A stretch of 64,000 nucleotides of DNA. Origin: Neofusicoccum parvum. Its lineage: Eukaryota > Ascomycota > Dothideomycetes > Botryosphaeriales > Botryosphaeriaceae. Below are positions 22,164-31,882 of the stretch, in pieces (position 1 is the first letter of the stretch; every line of letters begins with the position of its first letter). A model generated the notes under the pieces. It was not told where the DNA came from, searched no databases, and saw nothing but the letters and a program-made list of their open reading frames with translations. The DNA lies in contig CP087214.1 of the NCBI GenBank assembly GCA_020912385.1, positions 1,054,001 to 1,118,000 of the forward strand. The letters are read 5' to 3'. A program made the position numbers and the translations under genes.

Positions 22164-23744
22164 ATGAGCTTGCCGAGTATGAATTCTTCGAAGGAGCCCG
22201 CCGCCAGCCCCCAGCAGCCAGCATCAGCTCCGATATCCCAAGCTGCCATCCGAAAGGGCGAATCTCCGCGAAGCATGGCGGACATCGAAAAGGGACTTCC
22301 CACGCCAGCAGGTCAGACAAATATCCCCTTTAAACTTGCCGCCGACAAATCTCAATACCAATCTACCTTTCGTTCTAACGCCGATTCAGCCTGCGATCCC
22401 TCCAAACCTCCAGAAAGCCCCGCCGACCAGTCCTCCACCCCCACCACCCCCTCTCTCCCACCCCTCCGCAACCTCTCATTCCTCGACCGCTTCCTCGTCC
22501 TTTGGATCCTCCTCGCAATGGCCATCGGCATCCTCCTCGGCGCGTTCGTACCATCCACCGGACCCACACTCAACCGCGGCACCTTCGTCGGGGTATCCAT
22601 CCCCATCGCCGTCGGTCTGCTCGTGATGATGTATCCAATACTGATCAAAGGTACGTTGGCTCCGGGGAAGACATGAAAACGAGGGAGTCTGAGATTTGTT
22701 TTTCTGCGCAGTTCGCTACGAAACCCTCCACCTGCTCTTCTCCCACCGCGCGCTCTGGAAGCAGCTGGCCGTGTCGGTCGTTCTGAACTGGATCATCGCG
22801 CCGGCGCTGATGACGGCGCTGGCGTGGGCGTTCCTGCCCGACCGGGCGGATCTGCGGGAGGGCCTGATTTTCGTGGGCGTGGCGCGCTGTATCGCGATGG
22901 TGTTGGTGTGGACGGACCTGGCAGGCGGCGACGGGGAGTACTGCGCCGTGCTGGTCGCGGTGAACAGTTTGCTGCAGATTGTGCTTTTTGCGCCGCTTGC
23001 GCTGTTTTACGTGCGAGTGGTGAGCGGCGGAGCGGGGGAGGTGGTGAGGTATGATACGGTTGCGAAGTCAGTGGCAGTGTTTTTGGGTAAGTTGCGTTTC
23101 TTTCTCCTCGCTCTTCCCCCAGCTCAAACCAAGCTTGTTGATGGTGGGTTGAAGCATTCATGAAAGCACATTCTGCACCTCTAGCCCGTGATCTCAATCA
23201 CAACCATCTGACTGACTCCCCACCCAGGCATCCCCCTCGCCGCCGCCATCCTCACGCGCGCTACGCTCCTCCGCCTCCTCGGTCCCACGCGCTACACCAC
23301 GCACTTCGTCCGCCCCATCGCCCCACTCTCCCTCATCGGCCTCCTGTACACCATCATCGTGCTCTTCGCGTCGCAGGGCGCGCACGTAGCGCACCAGATC
23401 ACGTCTGTGCTGCGCGTCGCGGCGCCGCTGGTCGTGTACTTCGTGCTCGTCTTCGGCGGGACTTGCTGGCTGTGCCGGCGATGCGGTTTTGTGTATGGTG
23501 TCAGCTGCACGCAGAGCTTCACGGCCGCGAGCAACAACTTCGAGCTGGCTATCGCCGTGTGCGTGGCGACGTTTGGGAGCGGGAGTGGGCAGAGCCTTGC
23601 TGGTGGGTTTTCCTTGTCGACCAGATGTGTTGGAATGTTTGCTAATGTGTTATAGCTACCGTTGGTCCGCTCATCGAAGTACCGGTTCTGATAGGGCTGG
23701 TGTATGTGCTAAGGTCTGTGAAGAAGAGATGGGCTTGGACGTGA
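22164..23744 (+). CDS. ACR3: Arsenite efflux transporter ACR3
   Basis: Plasma-membrane exporter of As(III) (and possibly antimonite) of the BART/ACR3 family. Four exons: 22164-22650, 22712-23086, 23228-23602 and 23656-23744, giving 441 aa; introns 61, 141 and 53 nt. The first 115 or so residues are a Pro/Ser-rich cytoplasmic extension. The core has RFLVLWILLAMAIGILLGAF, FVGVSIPIAVGLLVMMYPIL, then RCIAMVLVWTDLAGGDGEYC with the conserved TM4 Cys (Cys222), AVNSLLQIVLFAPLALF, GIPLAAAILTR and SFTAASNNFELAIAV. The last exon supplies the TM10 Glu (Glu420, GPLIEVPVLIG). All junctions restore family sequence. First ATG in frame is at 22164. No ACR2/arsC reductase or regulator gene lies beside it, so it is not part of an ARR cluster here. 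Confidence 0.93.
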
Positions 23745-24035
23745 TACTCCCCAAGCGACGTCAAGAGCAATGGAGGTGGGTGCATACGAGATCGACTGAT
23801 TGAGCAAGCGAAGCATTTGTAGACGGGTGTAATTGTTGAAAAGCAAAGTCTTGTCGCTTTCACTTAATGTCAACCAAACTCCTCTCAAGCTCGGTCCAAT
23901 GTGTTTCCTACACAAAGTTACCGCTACGAGTAGAGATCGTGTGTATTTACTCCACTACGTTACCGCCTCATACATCAACAGTTGTTTCGTGTATGTGCAC
24001 ACAATGCCCCTACAGTACACTCACTGTACATATCT
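23745..24035. other. Convergent 3' region between ACR3 and DLD
   Basis: 291 nt between the stops of two converging genes. AT-richer than the coding flanks and without ORFs of note; presumed 3' UTRs and polyadenylation sites. Confidence 0.4.
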
Positions 24036-26065
24036 TCACCACGGCTGGACCTCTCCCGGCTTCGGCTTCTGTGTCCTCACCACCTTGTCACAGTTGAGCA
24101 AGCACAGCGGGTCGTACGCTTGCTTGAGCTTTCTCATAGCATCGACCGTCGTCTCGCCCAGCTCGTGGTTCAGGTAGTCGCGCTTGACGATGCCCACGCC
24201 GTGCTCGCCGGTGGCCGTGCCCTCCATCTCAAGGGCGCGCTTGACCATGCGGTGGACAACGCCGTCGGCGACATTATGCTCGCGCTCGTTGTAGAGCAGA
24301 ATGGCTTTGAGAAACACGCATTAGCAACGCCCCATACTCAAAAAGGCATAGAAGTATGTTCAGGGGTGGAAGACTCACCGTGGAAGTTTCCATCACCAAC
24401 ATGCCCGACAATTGCTCCAATGAGCCCGCTCTTATCGATGTCCGCCTTCGTCTCCTCAATGATCTGTGGCAGGCGACTGATCGGGACGGCGACGTCGGTG
24501 GTCCAAACCTTGTCGCCGTCGTCGCGCTTCTTCGCCATGACGCTCCACAGCGCCTCCTTGCGCGCGCTCCACAGCTGGTCGGCCTCTTCCTTGCTGCGGG
24601 CGAACTCGAAGCCCTTGCTGCCCGAGCTCTTGGCCAGGCTCTGCACGATGCTGATGTGCTCCTTGACGCTGGTCGGGGTGCCGGCGAACTTGAAGAAGAG
24701 CGTGGGTGCCTCCTTCCAGCGCTTCGACGTCGAGCCGGCGTCGTTGATGCAGCGCATCTGCACGTCGTCCAGGATCTCGATGGCGGCGATGGGCACGCCG
24801 GCGCCGACGACGCGGAACACGCAGTCGGCCGCGTCGCGGATGCTGGCAAAACTGCACACGGCCACCGACGTGTTGGCCGGCTTGGTCGTCACCTTGAGCG
24901 TCGCCTCCGTCACCAGCCCCAGCGTGCCCTCGCTGCCGATGAACATGCGCGTGAGGTCGTACCCAGCGCTGCTCTTGCGCGGCCGCTGCCGCGTCTTGAT
25001 GATGGTACCATCGGCCAGCACCACCGTCAGCGACAACACCCAGTCGCGCATCGTGCCATAGCGGTACGCATTCGTACCCGAGCACCCAGTGCCCACCATC
25101 CCCCCAATCTGCGCGCCGGGGCCTGGGTCGGGCGGGAAGAACAGGCCGTGTTCGCCCAGCTCCTCGTTCAGCGCCTCCCAACCCACCGCCGGCTGCACGA
25201 TGACGTCCAGGTCGTCCCTGTTCAGCTTGATGATGCGGTCCATGCGGCTGAAATCGATGCAAATGCCACCCCGCGTCGCCGCGAAGTGGCCCTCCAGGCT
25301 CGTCCCTCCCGAGTAGGGCGTGACGGGTATTCTCCGCTGGTGGCACACCTTCATGATGGCGCTGACCTCCTCGGTCGTGCCCGGCTTGACGACTGCGAAG
25401 GGCACGTCGCCGGGGAGGGACGGGTACGACGACCACTCCGAGCCTGAGTGCGACTTCAGGTCTATCTCGTTGGTGGAGATGTTCTCCTCGCCGACAACGG
25501 CCTTGAAGTCCGCCCACGCCGCCTGCAGGTTGCCCGGCGACGTGTCATGCTTCAATTCCTCGGCAGCCTTGTGAATTGGCACGGTCGAGTCCTCGGGCAG
25601 CGAAGCGGGGGTCTGGGAACCGGCGTAGTAGCCCGCGCCGATAGCGACGAAGATCACTACAGAAAAAAAAAAAAAAGAGCCGTGTCAGCGCGCCAGTTCG
25701 CAAACAAAGGATGCTCCAGCAGCGCATCCGCGCAGGTGAAGCACTACAGGGCACAGTGGGATTGTCTCACGGGCGAGCAGCCCCGCGCCTTTGCTGCCGC
25801 GGCCAGTCAGGTCCCTCTGCGCCGCAAACCGGGCCTGCTCTGCTCTTTCTCGCTGCAGGCGCGCCTGGGTGCTGTCGTACAGCTGGCCCATGAAATCCCT
25901 GCCGTTGGAGTTCCCGCCGCTGGCCCACCGGCGCTGCGCGACATGGCGCGGCGGGAGAGAGGAGCGGAGTCCGGCGGCGACGCGTGCGGAGAAGGCGGCG
26001 GCGGAAGTGGGTGAAGGTGTCGACGGCAGCTGGGCGCGGCGCAGGGCCGCGTGCGGGCGGATCAT
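24036..26065 (-). CDS. DLD1: D-lactate dehydrogenase (cytochrome c), mitochondrial
   Basis: FAD-dependent oxidation of D-lactate to pyruvate, with electrons passed to cytochrome c. Three exons: 26065-25771, 25656-24379 and 24304-24036, giving 613 aa. Intron 1 (114 nt) ends in a 14-nt T tract before the acceptor; intron 2 is 74 nt. The N-terminus is an Arg/Ala/Ser-rich presequence ending near RHVAQRRWASG, followed by a membrane anchor (ALIFVAIGAGYYAGS) formed across intron 1. The FAD_binding_4 domain has VVKPGTTEEVS, TPYSGGTSLEGHF and GGMVGTGCSGTNAYRYG. The FAD-oxidase C-terminal domain ends exon 2 at GHVGDGNFH and continues MEGTATGEHGVGIVKR. In-frame ATGs at 26080 and 26107 are alternative starts. 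Other D-2-hydroxyacid substrates are possible, but overall sequence order fits DLD1. Confidence 0.9.
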
Positions 26066-27009
26066 GTTCGACGAGGGCATCTTATTGCGGTGGAATGCGG
26101 AGCGCAAGCTTCATGGCCGGTTGCGGGGGCAGGACGAGGAGGCTCGGGCGGGCATTGGCCGCGCTGTGGACGGGTTGCGCGAGCGGTGCGGACTGCAGAG
26201 GCGTGCTTTGTCGCGCTGCTCGGTCAGCAGCCGGCGGAGGTTCTGCGGTGGCGGCCGGCGACGCGCCTCTTCCGACATCCCCACGATCAACACCATGGAT
26301 CGCATCACATCATCCCAGACCCGAGCACGTACACCGCCCAATCGCCCGGTCCTTATCTCTCACCACTGTGGGTACCCACGCTTCTCTAATTTCGGTTCTG
26401 CACGCTCCACCAAGTCTGGACTTCACCGGCCGCCCTGTCGCGAGACTCGACAGGAGCTTCACAGTGCGCGTGCACATATAGGGCAGCTGCTAGCGGGGGC
26501 CCGCTGCGGACCCACAATCACAGAGACGGTGTGTATCGAAGTTGAGAGTGAATGTCAAATCGATTCGAAAAGCCAACCCAAGTATGCTTGCTATGCATGC
26601 CCTGCCCTTTTTGCGGGGAGAAGGACCAGAATGAGTGAAACCCCCCAGTTCCAAAAACGCCGTCGCTGGAATGTGCAGCAAAAAAAAAAAGCTTCCCAAT
26701 CCCTTCCCAAAATGTATGTCACAAGAATGCAAAGATGAACGCCGGTGAGTACTGATGCCACGGCTATGCCAGGATCAGAGAGAGATAGACACCCTTTCCA
26801 GACCCAGGATGATAGATGGTAAAGATGACGATGATGATGATGATGTGATCCAACGCCGCGGAACGCATGTGCAATGCTCAGTGCTTCCAAATCTGAAATG
26901 CCGGCTTAAGCCTTGATCGTACCAAAAGAAGCGGACTGGCGCTCTTCTGCTACAGTCGCTTTAGGAAATTGTCGTAATGACTCCCGGAGTCTTTGGTCGT
27001 GGGGTCTCG
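26066..27009. other. Intergenic region between DLD and the 452-aa orphan
   Basis: About 940 nt between two minus-strand genes: DLD promoter (left) and orphan 3' region (right). A run of GAT triplets (about 26825-26850) and an A11 tract (about 26679) are present. ORFs 25791-26738 and 25984-26481 on the plus strand have no recognisable motif and overlap DLD exon 1. Confidence 0.4.
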
Positions 27010-28368
27010 TCATATGCACTTCAGACGGAGGAGTCGCGTGCGGAACCACGCAACAAACGTCGCCCACCGGCCCTTCACACGCCGGCGTGGCCGCTTGCCG
27101 CCCGTCGAAGTTCGTTGCGGCTTAGGCGCGCTGCTCTGGAGGACGTACGGCGGAAGGACGCTGTTGTGCGCCGTTGTGTTACTGGAAGGCACTGAAGAGT
27201 ACTCGCCGGCATCCACGGTAGAGTCGTCCTTTTCGTTGATCTCTTCCATTTCCGGTCTACGGGGGTGCCGCTCTTCCAGCTTGGCGCGTTTCCGCTCCTC
27301 GCGATCCCGCCGCTTCGCCGCTTCCTTCTCCGCCTTGCGTTCCTTGGCTTCTTCCTTTGCCTGGAATTCGGCGCGCAAAGCACGAATTGATGCGGCGCGT
27401 GATGCGGGGTCGACGGGAGACTCGCGTCCCCGGATGAGGCCGACTGCTCTGTCAAGAGAAGTGCGAGAGCTGGGCGAGGTGGCGGTCTCTGACCTCATTG
27501 TGTCCCGTCTTTGCCGGGCAGGGTCGTACAGGTTGGACAGGCTGGTCTGTGATCGGCTCCCAAGGCGGCTCACTGAACCGCTTGACACGGAGTGAAGCGG
27601 CGCAGGTGCATTGGGAGTCGATGACATGGAACCGGAGCGGCGACGAGCGTCACCGGCGTGCTGGCGGTAGAGGAGATCGTCGTCGGACATGATGTCGCCG
27701 GCTTCGGCGATGCACTCCTCGTCGTAAATAGAGGGCGGTTGCGAATGCTCGCTGAGGTCGCTGAATTGACGCGGGGTGTGGCGCAGGAAAGGCGCAGTAG
27801 GCTGCCGACGTCCACTGGAGCTAGACGAGAAATCCGAGTTGCCACTGGTGGAGCGGTGGTGGACGTGGCGGTGCCTGGCGCCTGTCGAAGTGAAGGTAAC
27901 GTCGGTGACAGAGCGCGGAGGAGGCCCGAACTCGTGTATGCCGAGCCCTGACGGGCTTCCCAGGTCCGGCGCAGGTATCGAGAGGTCGAGAGAGACGTCG
28001 TCGCGGGTGTGTAGCTTGCGCAGGTACGGCCTCAGCTTACGGGCAGAGGACACGGCAAGGTCCAGGCTGCGGCGGCCCTCCTCTTGCATGCCGGAGGTGT
28101 CGACGTGCCGGTAGGGCAGGGACGAGAGGTCCGGGGAGTGCGAGCGGACGGTGGGGCTCGGGGCAGAGCAGTTGGAGTTGCTGGAGCCGCCGCGCTTGTG
28201 CAGCCGTGCGTGAGTCGAGGTCGCGCCGGATCGGGAGGTTGTTGTCGCATATTGGTCCATCCGGGGGGCGCTGGTGGGCGCGCTGGTGGGCGACGGCGCG
28301 CTGGTGTACGAGTGGTGGCGCTGCAGCGACGCGGTGCGCACGGGATAGAGGGAGTGGTGAGGGGCCAT
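27010..28368 (-). CDS. Uncharacterised disordered, Ser/Arg-rich protein
   Basis: Single-exon 452-aa frame with no domain I recognise. Residues 1-340 are Ser/Pro/Thr-rich and probably disordered, with possible phosphorylation sites (RRSLDLAVSSARKLRPYL, SRTSLDRAVGLIRG). Around residues 335-385 there is a strongly charged Lys/Arg/Glu helix likely to form a coiled coil (EFQAKEEAKERKAEKEAAKR). The tail is basic and ends with an aromatic amphipathic segment (GRWATFVAWFRTRLLRLKCI) that could bind membranes. Codon use with G/C third bases and the length suggest a real gene. It has an ATG at 28368 and no need for introns. Function unknown; do not infer one from the coiled coil. Confidence 0.6.
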   Translation of the reverse strand: MAPHHSLYPVRTASLQRHHSYTSAPSPTSAPTSAPRMDQYATTTSRSGATSTHARLHKRGGSSNSNCSAPSPTVRSHSPDLSSLPYRHVDTSGMQEEGRRSLDLAVSSARKLRPYLRKLHTRDDVSLDLSIPAPDLGSPSGLGIHEFGPPPRSVTDVTFTSTGARHRHVHHRSTSGNSDFSSSSSGRRQPTAPFLRHTPRQFSDLSEHSQPPSIYDEECIAEAGDIMSDDDLLYRQHAGDARRRSGSMSSTPNAPAPLHSVSSGSVSRLGSRSQTSLSNLYDPARQRRDTMRSETATSPSSRTSLDRAVGLIRGRESPVDPASRAASIRALRAEFQAKEEAKERKAEKEAAKRRDREERKRAKLEERHPRRPEMEEINEKDDSTVDAGEYSSVPSSNTTAHNSVLPPYVLQSSAPKPQRTSTGGKRPRRRVKGRWATFVAWFRTRLLRLKCI

Positions 28369-30433
28369 GGTGGGAGGCTGCGGTCAGCGCCGGGGGAGTG
28401 TCGTTGTCGCAAGCCGGTATCACCACAGCATGATGTTGTAATGGCGGCGGAGCAGGCGGGCGGGCAGCAGGCGGGTTCAGCTGCGCTGGGACCTTGGGAG
28501 TCTCGGTCGTCGCCCACGGCCTCGGGGTCGGCCCTGAGGCAGTGTCAGGGGGGCAAACGGGAGACGGCGCGGTGCGGGCGGCGCTGGAGAGAGCGTCCTG
28601 GCGTTCGGCGCGCGGGCAGGATCGTGAGTGGTGATAGGCGAGAAGGGCTGGCGTCAACACTGGTGGGCGCAGCAACGGCAACGGGGCAAAACACGTCTGG
28701 GCACCGCGCACAAGGGAGCTGAGAGCCGCGGCGAGGATGGCCTGCTTAAAACCCTTCGAGAACGCCGTGAGCCCCGCGCTCGCGCGCGTCGCCGGTGGGA
28801 AGGGAGGCGGAGATGGAAGAAAGGCGGTCGAATCTTGCTGGCCAGGGCGCGCCCCGAGAGCCAGTGCTGCCCGGAGGCGGCGCGCAATATGAATAAGTAT
28901 CGGTCAAGTAGCGTCACCTCAACAACACCCGCAGCGGCACGGCGAGGGGCCTGTTTCATCGCTCGCCTGCCCCAAGCCGCCCGCCCGCCCAAAGCCCACG
29001 GCTGCTGGCCCATGGCCCACGGCCCACGGCGCCCGCCTGCTGCCAGCTTCCTGTGCTCCCCGCTTCCGGGGTGCGCAGGAATGCGGCGCGCCCGTGGCTC
29101 TCGCGCGCGCTCGCGGGCCAGGCCTCCGCCGCTGGCCGCTGGCCGCTGTCGCTTCTGCGCCGCCCCGCCTCATTTTTCGCGCGGGATCGCGATGCGCCAG
29201 GACGTGCGCGCGCGCAGCAGCTGAAGGCCGCATGGCGCATGCGACGCTGGAGTCGTTATCGCCGCCGCGCAGCCGCGGTGCCTTGGCGCGCTGCGCGATC
29301 TGCGTTTCGGCAATCTGTGGTTGACAGCTCGACGGAACGGCGTCTGGCGTGTCGCGGGCGGGCAGGCAAGCGTCCGCTGCGGCTGCCAGGCGTTAGACTC
29401 GACTCCGGCGAACTCAATCGCAGTCGTCGCATCATCGCATCGCCGCAAGCATGCCGCCGCAAGCCCCGGGCCAATACCGCCTTTCGCCCACCCCGCACGT
29501 GCCGAACAGTGCGCTCCCGGTTCTGTAGCCAGAAACGTGCTCCGATGTGCCGCCCCCACCGCGGGCTCCACCGCAGAACAAATCGAGAAGAACGCTTGGT
29601 TCCGCGGCGGCGTCCTCAAGGCCTTCCGGGCCCACCACTTCCACTCGGTGACGCACGAGCGCGGTGCCGCCTTCGAGAAGGGAGGGCCAGAGCACCCTGC
29701 GCCTTGGCCGTGGTCCGCTTGATGCCGAAGGCGGCGTGCAGTGCGCTTGGCCGCCGGCGAAATCATCGCCCTGCCTGTCAGCGGCCTGGCCCCGTGCGCG
29801 CGTGACGGCTCGGCGAGCAGGGCGCAGGCCGGAGTCAGCCACTGCGCGCTGCACGCCGCCGGTGATTACGAGTACGTGGGACTCCACGCAGAGGCAGGCC
29901 GCGCCTGCTGTCTCAAAACATCACCCCGCACGCTTAGGCATGACGTTACCAGGGGAGCCCGCACTGGGACAGCAACTGGTGTAAGGCTGATCACGCCGAA
30001 ACCGCGGAGAAAGCCCGCACCGCAACCAGGGTTCCCATCCCCGACGCCGACCCCCTCTGCTCCTGCTGGCCCAGATCTGGCGCGGCGCGGCCGTTGCTGC
30101 GCGCTGAGACGCGCTGGAAGTGTCCAGAAGACGTCTCATGCAGCGCCGTGCCGTCTCGCGCTGGCTTCTGCCTTCGTCCGCCTTCTGTGCGTTTGGTCGG
30201 GCGTCCCTTGGACTGCCGATTGTTCCTGACACGGGCAACGTTCGGAATAAGATGCAACAGAATGTTCCGCCCAAGGAGGTGTGCGCTGCCGTACGCATCC
30301 TGCCGGCGGCTTCACCCTGGTGATCGTGATCGCGAAATTACCGTCTGGCGAGGCAATAATAATGCTTGAGTCGCCTGCTCATACATTTGCCCGCCCTCGA
30401 CCGTCAGGGGGATCTGCCGCGCAATCCGCAATA

Positions 30434-30836
30434 ATGTCGGATCAGCGATCGGCGGGGACACTGTCGCAAACTAATAATACTCCCTCAATAAGCGAGGCCT
30501 ACAATAAAGACCTCACAGTAGCGCAGGCAGACCGTCGGCAGCTGGCTCTCGACGCCGAATGCCAACGTCTTGTGCAGCAACACACTCCTGCATGGTGCTT
30601 CAGAGACAAGGAAACGCAACTGCGCAATCGGAAAAGCTCGTCGTCGACGGCACCCGCCATCTTCACAAGGACGGCTCAGACTCCGTGGTACCTGCCAGCA
30701 TTCCTACTGTGGTGATGCACCTGCTGGTTCGGGTAGCTGTGGGCAAACAAAGGAAGAACAGAAGCATGACGTGGACTTCCGCAAGCAAAAGGCTGCAATC
30801 ACAATCACGGCAGTGGATGATCCAAACATGAAATGA
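30434..30836 (+). pseudogene. Possible frame-broken gene remnant or intron-split small gene
   Basis: Starting at the ATG at 30434, frame 2 reads MSDQRSAGTLSQTNNTPSIS and QADRRQLALDAECQRL. Codons with many G/C third bases then appear in frame 1 (LVVDGTRHLHKDGSDSVVP, from about 30637). Frame 0 then reads QTKEEQKHDVDFRKQKAAI and ends at TGA 30834-30836. Either two frameshifts have broken one gene or short introns with weak splice sites lie between. A 65-nt intron from a GTGCAG to an AAAAG would join the first two parts in phase, but both sites are poor. No family recognised. It may also be chance. Confidence 0.25.
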
Positions 30837-31739
30837 GGGGCGAGGGGCTATTATTGGCACTGGAATGCGTCAGTATTCCGAGACGACTTGCAGACATGGC
30901 GGACCGCGTGGGGGCGTGCTTTGGCAGGAGCTTTCACCCTTTCGACTTAGCATCAAACCACTTTATTTCCCGGTATGCACACAGTCACTCAGGTGCTCCG
31001 TGAGACACGTCATGCAAATCAAGCTCGCGGGCAATCGTACGCTACCTACTCGTTCCTGTAGATCATCCGCGTAGACGGGACGGAGAGCAGGGTTGCGCGA
31101 GGCCGTGAACTTGGAGGTGTTCGTATGACGTCCGCATTCCAGATCTCGAGGAATCAATGCAAGGTGCTTTTCAGCGCGCATAGATCCTTCTCTCGGACTG
31201 AACTAACTGTACCAGATGTGGCTGACGAGACCAGATAGATAAGTTCTTGGCTCCTGATAGCGGTGCCCAGTTGAGTCAGAAGAGAACGGAAGCCCCCCCT
31301 CGGAGGAGCGGGATGACGAACACGGACGCGGGAACTTGGATCTCAAGCACGGACGGTATCTAGTCTGTTTTAGATCCGTCACCAGACCACAGCTGATGAT
31401 AGTGAGCACGTCAAGCTGAAGCTGCTGGTGACGTAGACTCTACATTTGCAGTGAGCCTAAAGCAGCGTTCCAAAATCCAGTAGCAGAACAACTTCTAATT
31501 GACGGCGAAGTACTTACTTGAGTGTAATGATGTGATATAGCATTCCAGAAGAGTTTGAAAAAGATTGTGACAGAAGCCTGTATTTGAGCAAAGCCCAAAT
31601 AATGCTAGATTTGATTGCGCCAAAGCAGAGATACATTACATATTAGAGACGAATATGTTCCGCTAATCTAGATATATGAATATTCTTCACAAGACATCTA
31701 TAGAAAGGACTTCGAGATCCGATAAAGTGATCATAACTA

Positions 31740-31882
31740 TAATGGCATTCATCGATGCTCTCAAGTCTCACGGCATGACTGATTGGCACTTGTCCAAAGT
31801 GATGGTGATCAAATACACAAGCGTGGGATCACTTAGCAAGGATGAACTTCTGGCCCCGGTGTTGAAGCTCTATTGCCGCTGA
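31740..31882 (+). CDS. Candidate small ORF, 46 aa
   Basis: An ATG at 31742 opens a 46-codon frame (MAFIDALKSHGMTDWHLSKV...) ending in TGA at 31880-31882, inside an AT-richer tract. The frame is open upstream to 31676. The sequence looks less random than neighbouring ORFs, but it has no known motif and no transcript evidence, and could be a fragment of an old element. Confidence 0.15.

Noticed and set aside
24356..25447. 363-codon plus-strand and 353-codon minus-strand ORFs inside DLD
   Set aside because: Both are shadows of the DLD exon, which has unambiguous FAD-domain motifs in another frame.
25663..25676. A14 tract as a retroposon poly(A) tail
   Set aside because: On the minus strand it is the polypyrimidine tract before the DLD intron 1 acceptor; no target duplication or element beside it.
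8333..28368. Secondary-metabolite or arsenic-resistance gene cluster
   Set aside because: The MFS and ACR3 transporters have no neighbouring backbone synthase, arsenate reductase, or dedicated regulator; intervening genes are housekeeping.
29053..29805. 250-codon plus-strand ORF upstream of the NUP2 region
   Set aside because: Overlaps a 198-codon minus-strand ORF, Arg/Ala-rich composition typical of GC-rich chance frames, no domain.
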